DNA of 21,961 nt from CAZGKX01 sp964525945 (GTDB lineage: Bacteria; Pseudomonadota; Gammaproteobacteria; Legionellales; Legionellaceae): NCBI GenBank assembly GCA_964525945.1, contig CAZGKX010000049.1, positions 1 to 21,961 of the forward strand. The letters are read 5' to 3'. The notes under the pieces were generated by a model. It worked only from the letters and a program-made list of their open reading frames with translations. It had not been told where the DNA came from and ran no database searches. Both the position numbers and the translations under genes were made by a program. Below are positions 14,836-21,961 of the stretch, in pieces (position 1 is the first letter of the stretch; the number at the start of each line of letters is the position of its first letter).

Positions 14836-16074
14836 GTGGTTTATTTAGCCCTCAACAGAGACAATTTATCCCGATTAAGCTACCATTTTTTTTGGGGATT
14901 GCAGGTCGATGAACTAGGAGCCACAAACCTTTATCAAGAAGCAAGCTGGTACCACTATAACCCGCGTGATCGCCAACAGATGTTCGCCAACGTTCAAAAC
15001 ATGGCACAACGAAAAGGGTTCTGGGGCGCACTGGTGCGCGCTTTTTGCTGGGTGTTAAATTGGAACAATTACCGCTTTGATTATTACAACACGCAAGCGT
15101 ATGTTTCTTGGCAAATTTATGAACACGGGATAGGCATGTTGTCTACTGCTCAAAAAGATACTGCTGAAAATGAAGGTGGTTTTTTTGTCGCTGGGTCATT
15201 AGACAATGTAGCGCTCATTGATAATTTCCTTAACAAAGGAAGCAGAGGTGTTCAAATTTCTGTGCAACAGATTACAACGCCTTTGTTGTGGATCGAAGAA
15301 CATGCATTGTCTGTCCTCACGGACGACCGCACGCTTGTTACCCATGATTTCGCTACCGTTAAAACACATTTTTTTGTCAATGAAGAAATGCTTGATTTGC
15401 TCGAGGTTTTAGAGATCTACGCCGAACCAGATAATGCCGTGGCTTATGATGATTTAAAAGCTGCCTATAAGGCCTGCTGTTTAAAAACACACCCTGACAA
15501 ACCCCATGGAAATGCCGCTGATTTTATTCAGGTAAAAAATGCATACGATACACTCTTGGCGTTGATTAAAAACATCAACGATCCCTTCGGCATTCAAGAT
15601 GAAATTGATGCTTATTTACAAAAAAAGGACGAAGAACTACAAAAATTACGTCTTCTCGTGAAAACAGCGCATGAACGTAAAGCAAAATTTGATGCCAATT
15701 TTGATAAATACATGGAAACTTCGACACGATATCTAGCCATATCGAACCAATTAAACCAGCGAATTGATCAGTACTGTAAAAGAGCAGATCGACAAAAACA
15801 ACAAATAGAAGAAAACGGCCGACGGATAGATAAATTGTTCGAACAAGTGGCGGAGCTCCAAGAATACTTCGCGGATGCTGAAGAACAAGAACAATATGAG
15901 TCATCATCAACCGCAGATGGGGAAGATTATTGGAGTGAGGAGCAAGAAAGTGATCATTCCTCAAATCAATCGACCGAATCCCAAGCCTTGAATATTCATC
16001 GGATATTTACGCCAGTCATACCCAACCCAACCTCATTTGCCACTCTCACAACCGCCTATGAAAATAAATTTTAG
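14836..16074 (+). CDS. J-domain coiled-coil protein, unit 2 paralogue
   Basis: The 412-residue protein is colinear with the one at 12765 over its full length, with the same GTG start and AAGGAATA ribosome site. The N-terminal Trp/Tyr domain is conserved, with a four-residue insertion (LVRA) before FCWVLNW. The J domain has HPD at 219-221 inside CLKTHPDKPHGNAADF, so the Hsp70-binding motif is intact. The coiled coil (about 262-350) and the acidic Ser-rich segment follow, then a tail that ends in the same YENKF. Differences are spread throughout, so the duplication is not recent. Retention of an intact J gene, while the neighbouring OTU gene lost its catalytic part, indicates that the J protein has a selected role of its own. 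It probably acts inside a host cell or with DnaK; export is inferred from context. Confidence 0.8.
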   Translation: MVYLALNRDNLSRLSYHFFWGLQVDELGATNLYQEASWYHYNPRDRQQMFANVQNMAQRKGFWGALVRAFCWVLNWNNYRFDYYNTQAYVSWQIYEHGIGMLSTAQKDTAENEGGFFVAGSLDNVALIDNFLNKGSRGVQISVQQITTPLLWIEEHALSVLTDDRTLVTHDFATVKTHFFVNEEMLDLLEVLEIYAEPDNAVAYDDLKAAYKACCLKTHPDKPHGNAADFIQVKNAYDTLLALIKNINDPFGIQDEIDAYLQKKDEELQKLRLLVKTAHERKAKFDANFDKYMETSTRYLAISNQLNQRIDQYCKRADRQKQQIEENGRRIDKLFEQVAELQEYFADAEEQEQYESSSTADGEDYWSEEQESDHSSNQSTESQALNIHRIFTPVIPNPTSFATLTTAYENKF

Positions 16075-16206
16075 AGCACTATAACAAATTATCTGTTTCC
16101 TAAAAGAGTAAATTATTACCTGCCCAAGAAATGCCTTGAGAAGATTTAACATGGGTTTAAAAGCATTGATAACTCCAATCAGCGCAATTATTCTTTCGAA
16201 GAGTGG
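16070..16206. repeat. Dispersed intergenic repeat, copy B
   Basis: Matches 3365-3524 in the same orientation. The first 22 bases are identical and include the TAG stop of the J-domain gene. Similarity fades and returns in blocks to about GAGTGG at 16206. It fills the gap between the second J-domain gene and the amidase gene. No gene was seen in it. Confidence 0.65.
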
Positions 16207-16211
16207 GGGGC

Positions 16212-17024
16212 TTACGTAGCATGATCAATCGCGATCACCGGAATCTGATTTCTTATCTCATATAATTTTTCAAGATTAACTTCAGCGTACACCACCCCAT
16301 TTCCAGGTGTATTCATTTCGTCAATAATCACCCCCCACGGATCAACAACCATGGAATGACCATGCGTTTTTCGACCATTAGGATGCGTACCACCTTGGCA
16401 AGCACCCATCACATAGCTAAAGCTATCAATGGCACGACAGCGAACAAGCAGTTCCCAATGGGCCGCACCAGTTTTTGCGGTAAAAGCTGCCGGAATCGCA
16501 ATAATTTCCACACCTTGCGCTGAAAGTTGAGCAATATGTTCGGGAAACCGCATATCGAAACACACGCATAAACCTAGTTTCCCAGCGGGCGTATCCACAA
16601 CGATTATTTCATCACCGGGTTGTGTGGTGTCAGATTCCTTGTACACTTCTTGCTCTGAAAGAGTCACGTCAAATAAATGAATTTTATCATAGCGAGCGAC
16701 TTGGCACCCTTTGTTATCGAACACAATGCATGCAGCTCTTACTTTATTGGGAATATCACAAGCAATAGGAATAGTGCCCGCAACAATCCAAATATTGTAT
16801 TTTATCGCAAGCGCAGCAAGAAAATCCTGAATTTTACCAGTACCCGACTTTTCTTTAATCCGAACTTTATCCAATGCTTGTTCGCCAAACATAACAAACA
16901 TTTCAGGGAGTACGGCTAAGACAGCGCCTTGGTTAGATGCTTGTTCGATGAGCCGTGCCGCAGTCGTTAAATTTTCATCGACATTATCTGAAGAACACAT
17001 TTGAATAGCGGCAACCTTATTCAT
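16212..17024 (-). CDS. Carbon-nitrogen hydrolase, probable deaminated glutathione amidase (Nit1/YbeM type)
   Basis: Starting at the ATG at 17024, with AAGG upstream, the protein has 270 residues, the usual family size. The nitrilase triad is visible: E41 in LPEMFV, K114 in YDKIHLFDV, and C155 in CFDMRFPE, plus an extra Glu in the YKESDTTQPG segment. KIHLFDV and C-F/Y-D-x-RFPE are typical of the Nit1/NitA branch, which hydrolyses deaminated glutathione (a transaminase side product) to 2-oxoglutarate and Cys-Gly, so it is a cytosolic metabolite-repair enzyme. The reading frame extends upstream to 17168, but that part overlaps the upstream gene and has no family similarity. The 180-residue gene lies 76 bases upstream on the same strand, with a weak terminator-like hairpin between them. 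Confidence 0.85.
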   Translation of the reverse strand: MNKVAAIQMCSSDNVDENLTTAARLIEQASNQGAVLAVLPEMFVMFGEQALDKVRIKEKSGTGKIQDFLAALAIKYNIWIVAGTIPIACDIPNKVRAACIVFDNKGCQVARYDKIHLFDVTLSEQEVYKESDTTQPGDEIIVVDTPAGKLGLCVCFDMRFPEHIAQLSAQGVEIIAIPAAFTAKTGAAHWELLVRCRAIDSFSYVMGACQGGTHPNGRKTHGHSMVVDPWGVIIDEMNTPGNGVVYAEVNLEKLYEIRNQIPVIAIDHAT

Positions 17025-17070
17025 AATTTCAACCTTATTTGTTTTTAGACAATCCCAATTAAAGGGGTAT

Positions 17071-17102
17071 TTTAAAAGAGCTGATGCAATTGCTCTCTTT
17101 TT
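17071..17102 (-). terminator. Weak terminator-like hairpin after the 180-residue gene
   Basis: On the minus strand, directly after the TAA at 17101, GAGAGC pairs with GCTCTTTT around a 10-base loop. It ends in TTTTAAAAT. The stem is short (about 5 pairs plus flanking A-T pairs) with one mismatch. It could reduce read-through into the amidase gene or work weakly in both directions. Confidence 0.35.
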
Positions 17103-17643
17103 AAGCTGGCTTGGGAGATTCCAATACCGTGTCAAACGAAGACTTGGCTTTTTTTGTTTTTGTAACACGTGGAGGCTCTATAGGAGGTAATACATTCGCT
17201 GCCGTCCAAAAACGTTGTGGGTTTATGGGCATTGCTTTCGTCGGGGGCGGTGAGGGCACATCAAAAGGACCAATAAGTGGCGACAAGGCTGTGATGCTAT
17301 TCGGGGTGGCATTGCTTCGCCTTAAAGTTATAGGTGATTCAGATGGCCGCTGAGGACCCAACGAATCTAATTCATTGAAACTTTCAATGGATGGAAGAAA
17401 ACCTTGCCTAGCAGGCACTGGCAGCGTGGGGGCCTCCTCACGCGCTTGATGAAGCTTTTTCATGATAGGAGGCATACGCATATATGAAGAACGGGCCATT
17501 TCAGCTTCAGAACCGGTCTTTTTATCTTTTTTTTGAACTTTTCCGTATTTAGCGAAATTACTGTCCATTAGAATATCTTCAGAAGGCTTATCCGAAAATT
17601 CAACGTTGGTTTGTTGCATGATAATTGATCTGAACATTGACAT
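17101..17643 (-). CDS. Proline-rich, probably disordered protein of unknown function (180 residues)
   Basis: The frame from the ATG at 17643, with AGG upstream and an extended -10 promoter, encodes 180 residues. There is no signal peptide or membrane segment. The first 70 residues are charged (KYGKVQKKDKKTGSEAEMARS). The rest is rich in Pro and Ser (VPARQGFLPSIE, PSPPPTKAMP, VLPPIEPPRVTKTKKAK), with no visible folded domain, so the protein is likely disordered. An alternative start two codons later (MFRS) would work as well. I recognise no family. In a Legionellales-like window such proteins are often translocated effectors or lineage-specific proteins, but there is no direct evidence here. 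No long competing frame offers a better explanation of the strand. Confidence 0.5.
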   Translation of the reverse strand: MSMFRSIIMQQTNVEFSDKPSEDILMDSNFAKYGKVQKKDKKTGSEAEMARSSYMRMPPIMKKLHQAREEAPTLPVPARQGFLPSIESFNELDSLGPQRPSESPITLRRSNATPNSITALSPLIGPFDVPSPPPTKAMPINPQRFWTAANVLPPIEPPRVTKTKKAKSSFDTVLESPKPA

Positions 17644-17669
17644 GTACCTGTAATGTATTGTTTAGGCCT

Positions 17670-17678
17670 ATTATACCA
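17670..17678 (-). promoter_or_regulatory. Extended -10 promoter for the 180-residue gene
   Basis: On the minus strand the sequence TGGTATAAT has a perfect TATAAT preceded by the TG of an extended -10. It lies about 27 bases before the ATG at 17643. No good -35 is visible, as is usual for this class. Confidence 0.5.
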
Positions 17679-17732
17679 CACCTGCCCCAGGATGGTCGTT
17701 TTTTAATCCCAAGGATCTTTTAAGGGGCATGT

Positions 17733-17751
17733 AGTGAAATTTGATTTCACT
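17733..17751. promoter_or_regulatory. Perfect inverted repeat, possible operator
   Basis: AGTGAAAT and ATTTCACT flank a 3-base TTG spacer. The site sits between the divergent promoters of the 180-residue gene and the diguanylate cyclase gene, about 50 bases upstream of the latter's -10. A dimeric regulator could bind here. A very short RNA hairpin is the alternative. Confidence 0.35.
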
Positions 17752-17798
17752 GGTTTGCAGCCCTATTCCCTATCTTACCCGGCAATAAGGTAGTGGAG

Positions 17799-17807
17799 TG
17801 CTATACT
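17799..17807 (+). promoter_or_regulatory. Extended -10 promoter for the diguanylate cyclase gene
   Basis: TGCTATACT at 17799-17807 is an extended -10 box, giving a start near 17813. This lies downstream of the GTG at 17793 and so argues for the ATG at 17835 as the real start, which also has GAGGG 6 bases upstream. Confidence 0.45.
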
Positions 17808-17834
17808 AAAACATCAATGTTTAGAGGGCATGTG

Positions 17835-19154
17835 ATGAAATTATCAACATTCATTTTGGATAATATAGAACAGATCCTTCAGGAATGGGAAAATTTTGCT
17901 CGAACAATTTTTCCAGCAAGTCAACAAACAAGCACCAAAGAGCTGCGTGACCATGCAAATCAAATGCTTTTGGTGATTGTTTCGGATCTTGAATATTTAA
18001 CACCCCGTAAAACCGAACAATTTAAACAACTCGGTGACAACATCCATTTAAAGGAAACAGCCGCTCAAGAACATGGAGCAGCACGCTTAGAACAAGGCTT
18101 TACCATTAATGAAATAGCTTTAGAATACCAAGCGTTACGTAAAAGTGTGATGAACCTGTATGGCAAAAAATCGGCACAGATACATCCTTTCGTTTTGAAT
18201 GAGCTCGTTCAATTTAATGAGTCAATTGATCGCTCATTAAGTGAGGCGATCCGTTCTTATTCTTTCGTCCAAGAACAACAAACCTATCTTTTCAATACCA
18301 TGTTGTCGTCTTCCCCTGATCTGAGTTACGTCTTAGATTTAAATGGTAGTTTTTTGTATGTGAATAAAGCCATGCAAGATCTTTATCAACAACCTAGCCA
18401 TCAAATAATAGGGAAAGCGAATTATAACTTTGCCATGCCTTCTGCTTCAGATATACGTGAACACATTCAATATATTTTAGAAACAAAAAAAGAATGCCAT
18501 GGGGAAATATGTGTTAAAAAATCCCCCAATGAACCCGACTATTTTTTTGAATACGTTTACGCGCCTGTTTTTGATAGCAATAAAAAAATAGTCGCTATCG
18601 CTGGAACTTCACGTGACATTACCAAACAAAAAGAAGCGGAGGCTAAAGTCTGGCATAATGCCAATTATGATTATCTAACCGGACTGGCCAATAGACGTCG
18701 ATTTCGTGATAAATTGGAGGAGATCATTAAGCATGCCCACCGAACGGAAGCATCTTTTGCTCTGTTTTTTATAGATTTAGATAAATTTAAAGAGGTCAAT
18801 GACCAATTAGGGCATGAAGGGGGGGATCATTGTTTAAAAAAAATAGCTGATCGAATCAGTACGTGCGTTCGTAATACGGATGTTATTGCGCGTGTTGGGG
18901 GCGATGAGTTTACCATTATTCTTACAGATAATCCTAATGCTGAGCACGTTAAAATTATAGCTGAAAAACTACTCTTAGAAATAAAAAAACCTATTCGCAT
19001 CAAACACACAAACGTGCATTTAACGGCGAGTATTGGCATAACACTTAGTCTGAAAGACAGCAATGACCCCGATGTGTTACTTGGATACGCCGATCAAGCA
19101 ATGTATGCTGTTAAAAAATTAGGGGGCAATCGGTTCAGTTATCATAGTCCGTAA
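17835..19154 (+). CDS. Diguanylate cyclase with RsbR-like N-terminal sensor and PAS domain
   Basis: The 439-residue cytosolic protein makes cyclic di-GMP from two GTP. Residues about 1-150 form an all-helical region resembling the RsbRD-type N-terminal sensor (repeated acidic helices, TRKTEQ...HGAARLEQGFTINEIALEYQALR). A PAS domain follows at about 155-275, ending in AGTSRDITKQKEAEAKV. The GGDEF domain spans about 280-439: NYDYLTGLANRRRF, FFIDLDKFKEVND, and an intact active site GGDEF at 355-359. An RNTD inhibitory site lies exactly five residues before it (R346-D349), so the enzyme is probably product-inhibited. No EAL domain is present. The start at 17835 is preferred to an upstream in-frame GTG at 17793 because of the GAGGG ribosome site and the -10 box between them. 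The signal sensed by the PAS/RsbR parts is unknown; a heme or redox ligand is possible. Confidence 0.88.
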   Translation: MKLSTFILDNIEQILQEWENFARTIFPASQQTSTKELRDHANQMLLVIVSDLEYLTPRKTEQFKQLGDNIHLKETAAQEHGAARLEQGFTINEIALEYQALRKSVMNLYGKKSAQIHPFVLNELVQFNESIDRSLSEAIRSYSFVQEQQTYLFNTMLSSSPDLSYVLDLNGSFLYVNKAMQDLYQQPSHQIIGKANYNFAMPSASDIREHIQYILETKKECHGEICVKKSPNEPDYFFEYVYAPVFDSNKKIVAIAGTSRDITKQKEAEAKVWHNANYDYLTGLANRRRFRDKLEEIIKHAHRTEASFALFFIDLDKFKEVNDQLGHEGGDHCLKKIADRISTCVRNTDVIARVGGDEFTIILTDNPNAEHVKIIAEKLLLEIKKPIRIKHTNVHLTASIGITLSLKDSNDPDVLLGYADQAMYAVKKLGGNRFSYHSP

Positions 19155-19214
19155 AATTAAATGTGCTCGGAATAGATTGAATGTTCATAACGTTTTTTAA
19201 AATATCATAATTAA

Positions 19215-19364
19215 CAGGTCTCACATATTGGTATCGGCTTTGCAATCAAGCCATACCGTTACGGTATTAAAGGGCAGCGTGTGTTGCCAAATCGTTTGAT
19301 AAAGCTCGGCTATGCATTTCGTTATCCAAACTTGGTGGATGCACTGCCTCATGAATATAATTAA
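19215..19364 (+). pseudogene. Decayed 3' gene fragment, similar to the C terminus of TIGR01777/YfcH-type epimerases
   Basis: One frame is open for 49 codons without a start codon (a TAA stop is directly upstream) and reads GFAIKPYRYGIKGQR, VLPNRLIKLGYAFRYP, NLVDALPHEYN, then TAA. The VLP-x-RL-x-x-x-GY-x-FRYP-x-L pattern resembles the DUF1731 end of TIGR01777 NAD-dependent epimerases, which are common neighbours of photolyase genes. It is 25 bases before the photolyase start. I see nothing else in the 19155-19389 gap. The match is from memory of the motif, so moderate. Confidence 0.4.
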
Positions 19365-19389
19365 TTTTTACAATGAAGGGTGAAAATAC

Positions 19390-20826
19390 ATGACGTCTAA
19401 TGCCATCGTATGGTTCCGACAAGATTTGCGTCTTTATGATAATCCTGCATTTGCGGAGGCTTGTTGTCATCATAACAGCGTTATTCCAATATATATTCTG
19501 GATAACCTCCACACACCGATAGGCGGAGCTCAGCGATGGTGGCTTCATCATAGTTTAGCGTCGTTAGAGAAAGGCTTAAAAAAACTGGGATTGAATTTGT
19601 GTCTGCGTCAAGGAAAAGCCTTCGATGTTTTAAAACAATTGGTCGAAGACTATCAAATTGAGGCTATCTATTGGAACCGTTGTTATGATCCTGTTTCAAT
19701 AGCGCGTGACACCGTCATAAAAAAGTTTTTTCAAGCACGGGGCATTCGCATTGTGAGTACAAATGGTAGTTTGCTTCATGAACCTTGGCAAATCAAAAAT
19801 ATGTCGGGGCATTTTTTTAAAGTGTTCACCCCATACTGGCGGACGTGTTTAAAACAAATGAACATTCCTGAGCCATATGAGATTCCCCGCATACCTAAAG
19901 CATTGGAGGCTCCTAGCGATTCACTTGACAGCTGGAAGCTACTACCGACCAAGCCGAATTGGGCTGAAGCATTTGGAGATTATTGGCAGCCTGGCGAAGA
20001 AGGTGGCTGCAAGAAATTAGCCAATTTCGTTGACATCAATCTTAAGGGCTACAGTACCTCTCGTGATGAACCTGCTAAAGATACAACTTCAAAACTTTCT
20101 CCTCATTTGCATTTTGGAGAAATTAGTCCTTGGCAAATTTGGCGTGCTATTGAAGAGGTTAAATTGGACAAGGATTGCGATTTGAAGTCCACAGAGTGCT
20201 TTTTATCAGAAATAGGGTGGCGGGAATTTTCTTATTATTTACTGTATCATTTTCCGTCTCTACCCAATGCAAATTACAAGTCCAATTTTGATATTTTTCC
20301 ATGGAAAAATGACGATAATTTTTTAAGATGCTGGCAAAAAGGGATGACTGGATACCCTATTGTAGATGCTGGCATGAGGGAATTATGGCATACAGGTTAT
20401 ATGCACAATCGAGTACGCATGATCGTCGCCTCTTTTTTAACAAAAGATTTATTCATTGACTGGTGTCTTGGAGCAAGCTGGTTTTTGGATACCTTAGTTG
20501 ATGCCGATTTAGCGAGTAATTCAGCGAGTTGGCAATGGGTTGCTGGATGCGGGGCTGATGCTGCCCCTTATTTTCGTATCTTTAATCCCGTTTTACAGGG
20601 CCAAAAATTTGACCCCCATGGCGATTATGTTAAACAATGGGTTCCTGAACTTAAATCGGTCCCTGTACAATGGATTCATAAACCATGGATGGCGCCGCAA
20701 AACAAGCTTGGGTTATGCTTAGGTAAAGATTATCCTGTACCCATTGTTGATCATCATGAGGCAAGGAAAAAAGCCCTACTTCATTATAAAGAGATTGGAA
20801 CAAAGCAACCGGATAAAAAGGATTAA
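19390..20826 (+). CDS. phrB: Deoxyribodipyrimidine photolyase (class I CPD)
   Basis: The 478-residue protein repairs cyclobutane pyrimidine dimers using FADH- and blue light. The N-terminal Rossmann-like antenna domain (about 1-130) starts AIVWFRQDLRLYDNPA. The FAD-binding helical domain (about 200-475) shows LSPHLHFGEISPWQIW, SEIGWREFSYYLL, WQKGMTGYPIVDAGMREL and TGYMHNRVRM. It continues with WCLGASWFLDTLVDADLASN and the block SWQWVAGCGADAAPYFRIFNP with its FAD and lesion-site residues. Length is normal for the family and all major motifs are intact. The ATG at 19390 has AAGGGTG 8-10 bases upstream. The SDR gene starts 1 base after its stop, so the two are co-transcribed. Photolyase - SDR - TspO runs are a known type of light/oxidative stress cluster in proteobacteria (recalled, not checked). 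Confidence 0.95.
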   Translation: MTSNAIVWFRQDLRLYDNPAFAEACCHHNSVIPIYILDNLHTPIGGAQRWWLHHSLASLEKGLKKLGLNLCLRQGKAFDVLKQLVEDYQIEAIYWNRCYDPVSIARDTVIKKFFQARGIRIVSTNGSLLHEPWQIKNMSGHFFKVFTPYWRTCLKQMNIPEPYEIPRIPKALEAPSDSLDSWKLLPTKPNWAEAFGDYWQPGEEGGCKKLANFVDINLKGYSTSRDEPAKDTTSKLSPHLHFGEISPWQIWRAIEEVKLDKDCDLKSTECFLSEIGWREFSYYLLYHFPSLPNANYKSNFDIFPWKNDDNFLRCWQKGMTGYPIVDAGMRELWHTGYMHNRVRMIVASFLTKDLFIDWCLGASWFLDTLVDADLASNSASWQWVAGCGADAAPYFRIFNPVLQGQKFDPHGDYVKQWVPELKSVPVQWIHKPWMAPQNKLGLCLGKDYPVPIVDHHEARKKALLHYKEIGTKQPDKKD

Positions 20827-20827
20827 C

Positions 20828-21709
20828 ATGCGGCCCCATCTATTGATTTTTGGTTTTGGCTATACAGCCCGTTTTTTGGCGCAAAAAGCACGGGAAATAA
20901 ATATCCACGTCACGGCGACAACAAGAAACAACGAGGTATTAGGTTATAACCGCGAATTTGATTGTGAACTTATTCATTTTTCAGAAAAAAATATTGAACA
21001 GGCTTTAGCCACGGCCTCACATATTCTAATTAGCACCCCCCCAACAGATGACTTTGGTGATCCTGTACTGGTGAATTTTGGCAATTTGTTAAAAAAACAC
21101 ATTAAAAATATTCAATGGATCGGGTATTTATCATCTACAGGCGTTTATGGTGATCATCAAGGTCATTGGGTGAACGAATCTTCTAAGCCAATCGCTCTCG
21201 GGTGCCAAGGACAATTAAGACTTGCTGCTGAGAATGAATGGAGTTCTTTTGTAGAAGCTTATCAACTGCCCTTAACTATTTTTAGATTGGCTGGTATTTA
21301 TGGACCGCGGCGAAACGTTTTGGCTCGATTGATGGCCGGTAAAAACGATACTATTGTCAAAGACGGCCAATTTTTCTCAAGAATTCATGTGGAAGATATT
21401 GTATTGACCATTGTTGCCGCAATACAAAATCCGAAGGTTGGTGTTACGATTTATAATGTTGGAGATGATGAGCCCTCACCAAGCCATGTCGTTGATGAAT
21501 ATGCTGCGTCATTACTACAACGAGCACCTTTGAAAAGAATCGCCTATGAAATGGCCTCTTTATCGCCCATGGCTCAGGAATTTTACTCACATAATAAGCG
21601 TGTCTCAAATGCTAAACTGAAGAAGGAGCTCAATATACAATTAACCTATCCAACCTATAAAGAAGGATTAGCTCAACTGCTTCATACCGAGGGTTATTTA
21701 TGTCAATAA
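20828..21709 (+). CDS. SDR-family NAD(P)-binding epimerase/dehydratase-like protein (YeeZ type)
   Basis: Starting at the ATG at 20828 (AAGGA just before it, 1 base after the photolyase stop), the protein has 293 residues. The nucleotide-binding loop is FGFGYTARFLA near the N terminus. It continues with ILISTPPTDDFGDPV, then YLSSTGVYGDHQG with Ser/Tyr positions of the SDR active region, FRLAGIYGPRRN, and RIHVEDI, which is typical of extended/atypical SDRs. YeeZ-like proteins are cytosolic with no established substrate. A longer in-frame start at 20744 would lie inside the photolyase gene and is rejected. The end overlaps the TspO start by 10 bases, suggesting translational coupling within a photolyase operon. 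Confidence 0.85.
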   Translation: MRPHLLIFGFGYTARFLAQKAREINIHVTATTRNNEVLGYNREFDCELIHFSEKNIEQALATASHILISTPPTDDFGDPVLVNFGNLLKKHIKNIQWIGYLSSTGVYGDHQGHWVNESSKPIALGCQGQLRLAAENEWSSFVEAYQLPLTIFRLAGIYGPRRNVLARLMAGKNDTIVKDGQFFSRIHVEDIVLTIVAAIQNPKVGVTIYNVGDDEPSPSHVVDEYAASLLQRAPLKRIAYEMASLSPMAQEFYSHNKRVSNAKLKKELNIQLTYPTYKEGLAQLLHTEGYLCQ

Positions 21710-21961
21710 AAGTCCGAGGTGCTCTGCTTTGGATTGTTGTTTTTCAGCTCATAGGTTATTGCTTGGGCCGGATGACTCAACATGATATTTTATCATGGTA
21801 TCCCACATTGCATAAGTCAATTCTTACCCCGCCGGATATTGTTTTCCCAATCGTCTGGTTTGTTTTATATTGCATGCTTGCTGTATCAGGTTATTCACTT
21901 TGGCAATATCGTCATCAGCCAAAGGCTAAATTAGCCCTCGTTTTTTACGTTTTACAAGTGT
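21700..21961 (+). CDS. tspO: TspO/MBR family tryptophan-rich sensory membrane protein, 3' part outside window
   Basis: ATG at 21700 follows GAGGG at a suitable distance and overlaps the last 10 bases of the SDR gene. The 87 visible residues contain a first transmembrane helix (ALLWIVVFQLIGYCLG), then the family hallmark SWYPTLHKSILTPPDIVFP-x-VWFVLY, and a second helix leading to YSLWQYRHQ. TspO proteins are five-helix membrane proteins that bind porphyrins and sterol-like ligands and respond to light or oxygen in bacteria. The position after photolyase fits a light or photo-oxidative stress role. The gene runs off the window edge. Confidence 0.88.
   Translation, partial: MSIKVRGALLWIVVFQLIGYCLGRMTQHDILSWYPTLHKSILTPPDIVFPIVWFVLYCMLAVSGYSLWQYRHQPKAKLALVFYVLQV

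Noticed and set aside
15575..15964. Minus-strand 129-codon open frame within the second J-domain gene
   Set aside because: Antisense shadow of a clear coding gene whose paralogue has no corresponding frame of equal length.
17025..17168. Extended N terminus of the amidase
   Set aside because: The nitrilase fold begins at MNKVAAIQM (17024) with AAGG upstream; the extension overlaps the 180-residue gene and is not conserved in type.
17793..17834. In-frame GTG start for the diguanylate cyclase
   Set aside because: A TATACT extended -10 lies downstream of it and GAGGG precedes the ATG at 17835 at ideal distance.
20744..20827. Longer start for the SDR protein inside the photolyase gene
   Set aside because: The nucleotide-binding loop starts right after the ATG at 20828, which has its own ribosome site; the extension has no family similarity.

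Overview
The window looks like a chromosomal segment of a gammaproteobacterium close to Legionella or Coxiella (order Legionellales). The base composition is moderately AT-rich. It carries eukaryote-like protein types typical of intracellular bacteria with type IV secreted effectors: an OTU-type cysteine protease, J-domain proteins with coiled coils, and disordered or multi-pass proteins without bacterial relatives that I recognise. These sit beside ordinary gammaproteobacterial genes (GrpB-family protein, diiron-type oxidase, deaminated glutathione amidase, diguanylate cyclase, photolyase, SDR protein, TspO). The order-level placement is an inference from gene content.

Layout. Positions 1-1128 (minus) hold a GrpB-family gene, cut by the window edge, and a heme-oxygenase-like diiron enzyme. 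Its 3' end may be frameshifted. A divergent promoter pair separates it from a 62-residue exported peptide gene (1270-1458), which converges on a 629-residue multi-pass membrane protein (1455-3344, minus).

Positions 3365-16206 form an accessory block bounded by two imperfect direct repeats (3365-3524 and 16070-16206). The first half is a tight three-gene operon: a two-domain GNAT protein, a small NRPS (adenylation, carrier, thioesterase) and a cytosolic PAS hybrid sensor kinase with receiver and HPt domains. I read it as a possible small-molecule maker next to its sensor. The second half is a tandem duplication. Unit 1 (9373-13997) has a conserved promoter element, an unlisted-size 46-residue peptide gene coupled by ATGA to a 1032-residue OTU protein, then a J-domain coiled-coil protein. 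Unit 2 (14355-16074) repeats the promoter, but a deletion of about 3 kb leaves only the C-terminal coiled coil of the OTU protein, followed by an intact paralogous J-domain gene. Between the units lie a perfect 17-bp hairpin and a frameshifted N-terminal remnant of a tyrosine-type integrase.

Positions 16212-17643 (minus) carry a disordered 180-residue protein and a deaminated glutathione amidase. From 17835 on (plus) come an RsbR-like/PAS/GGDEF diguanylate cyclase, a decayed 3' gene fragment, and a photolyase - SDR - TspO run with 1-nt spacing and a 10-nt overlap, cut by the right edge.

The most unusual parts are the OTU/J-domain tandem with selective loss of the protease from one copy, the 48-bp perfectly conserved upstream element, the coupled 46-residue peptide, and the GNAT-NRPS-sensor kinase operon. 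No tRNA, rRNA or CRISPR array was seen.
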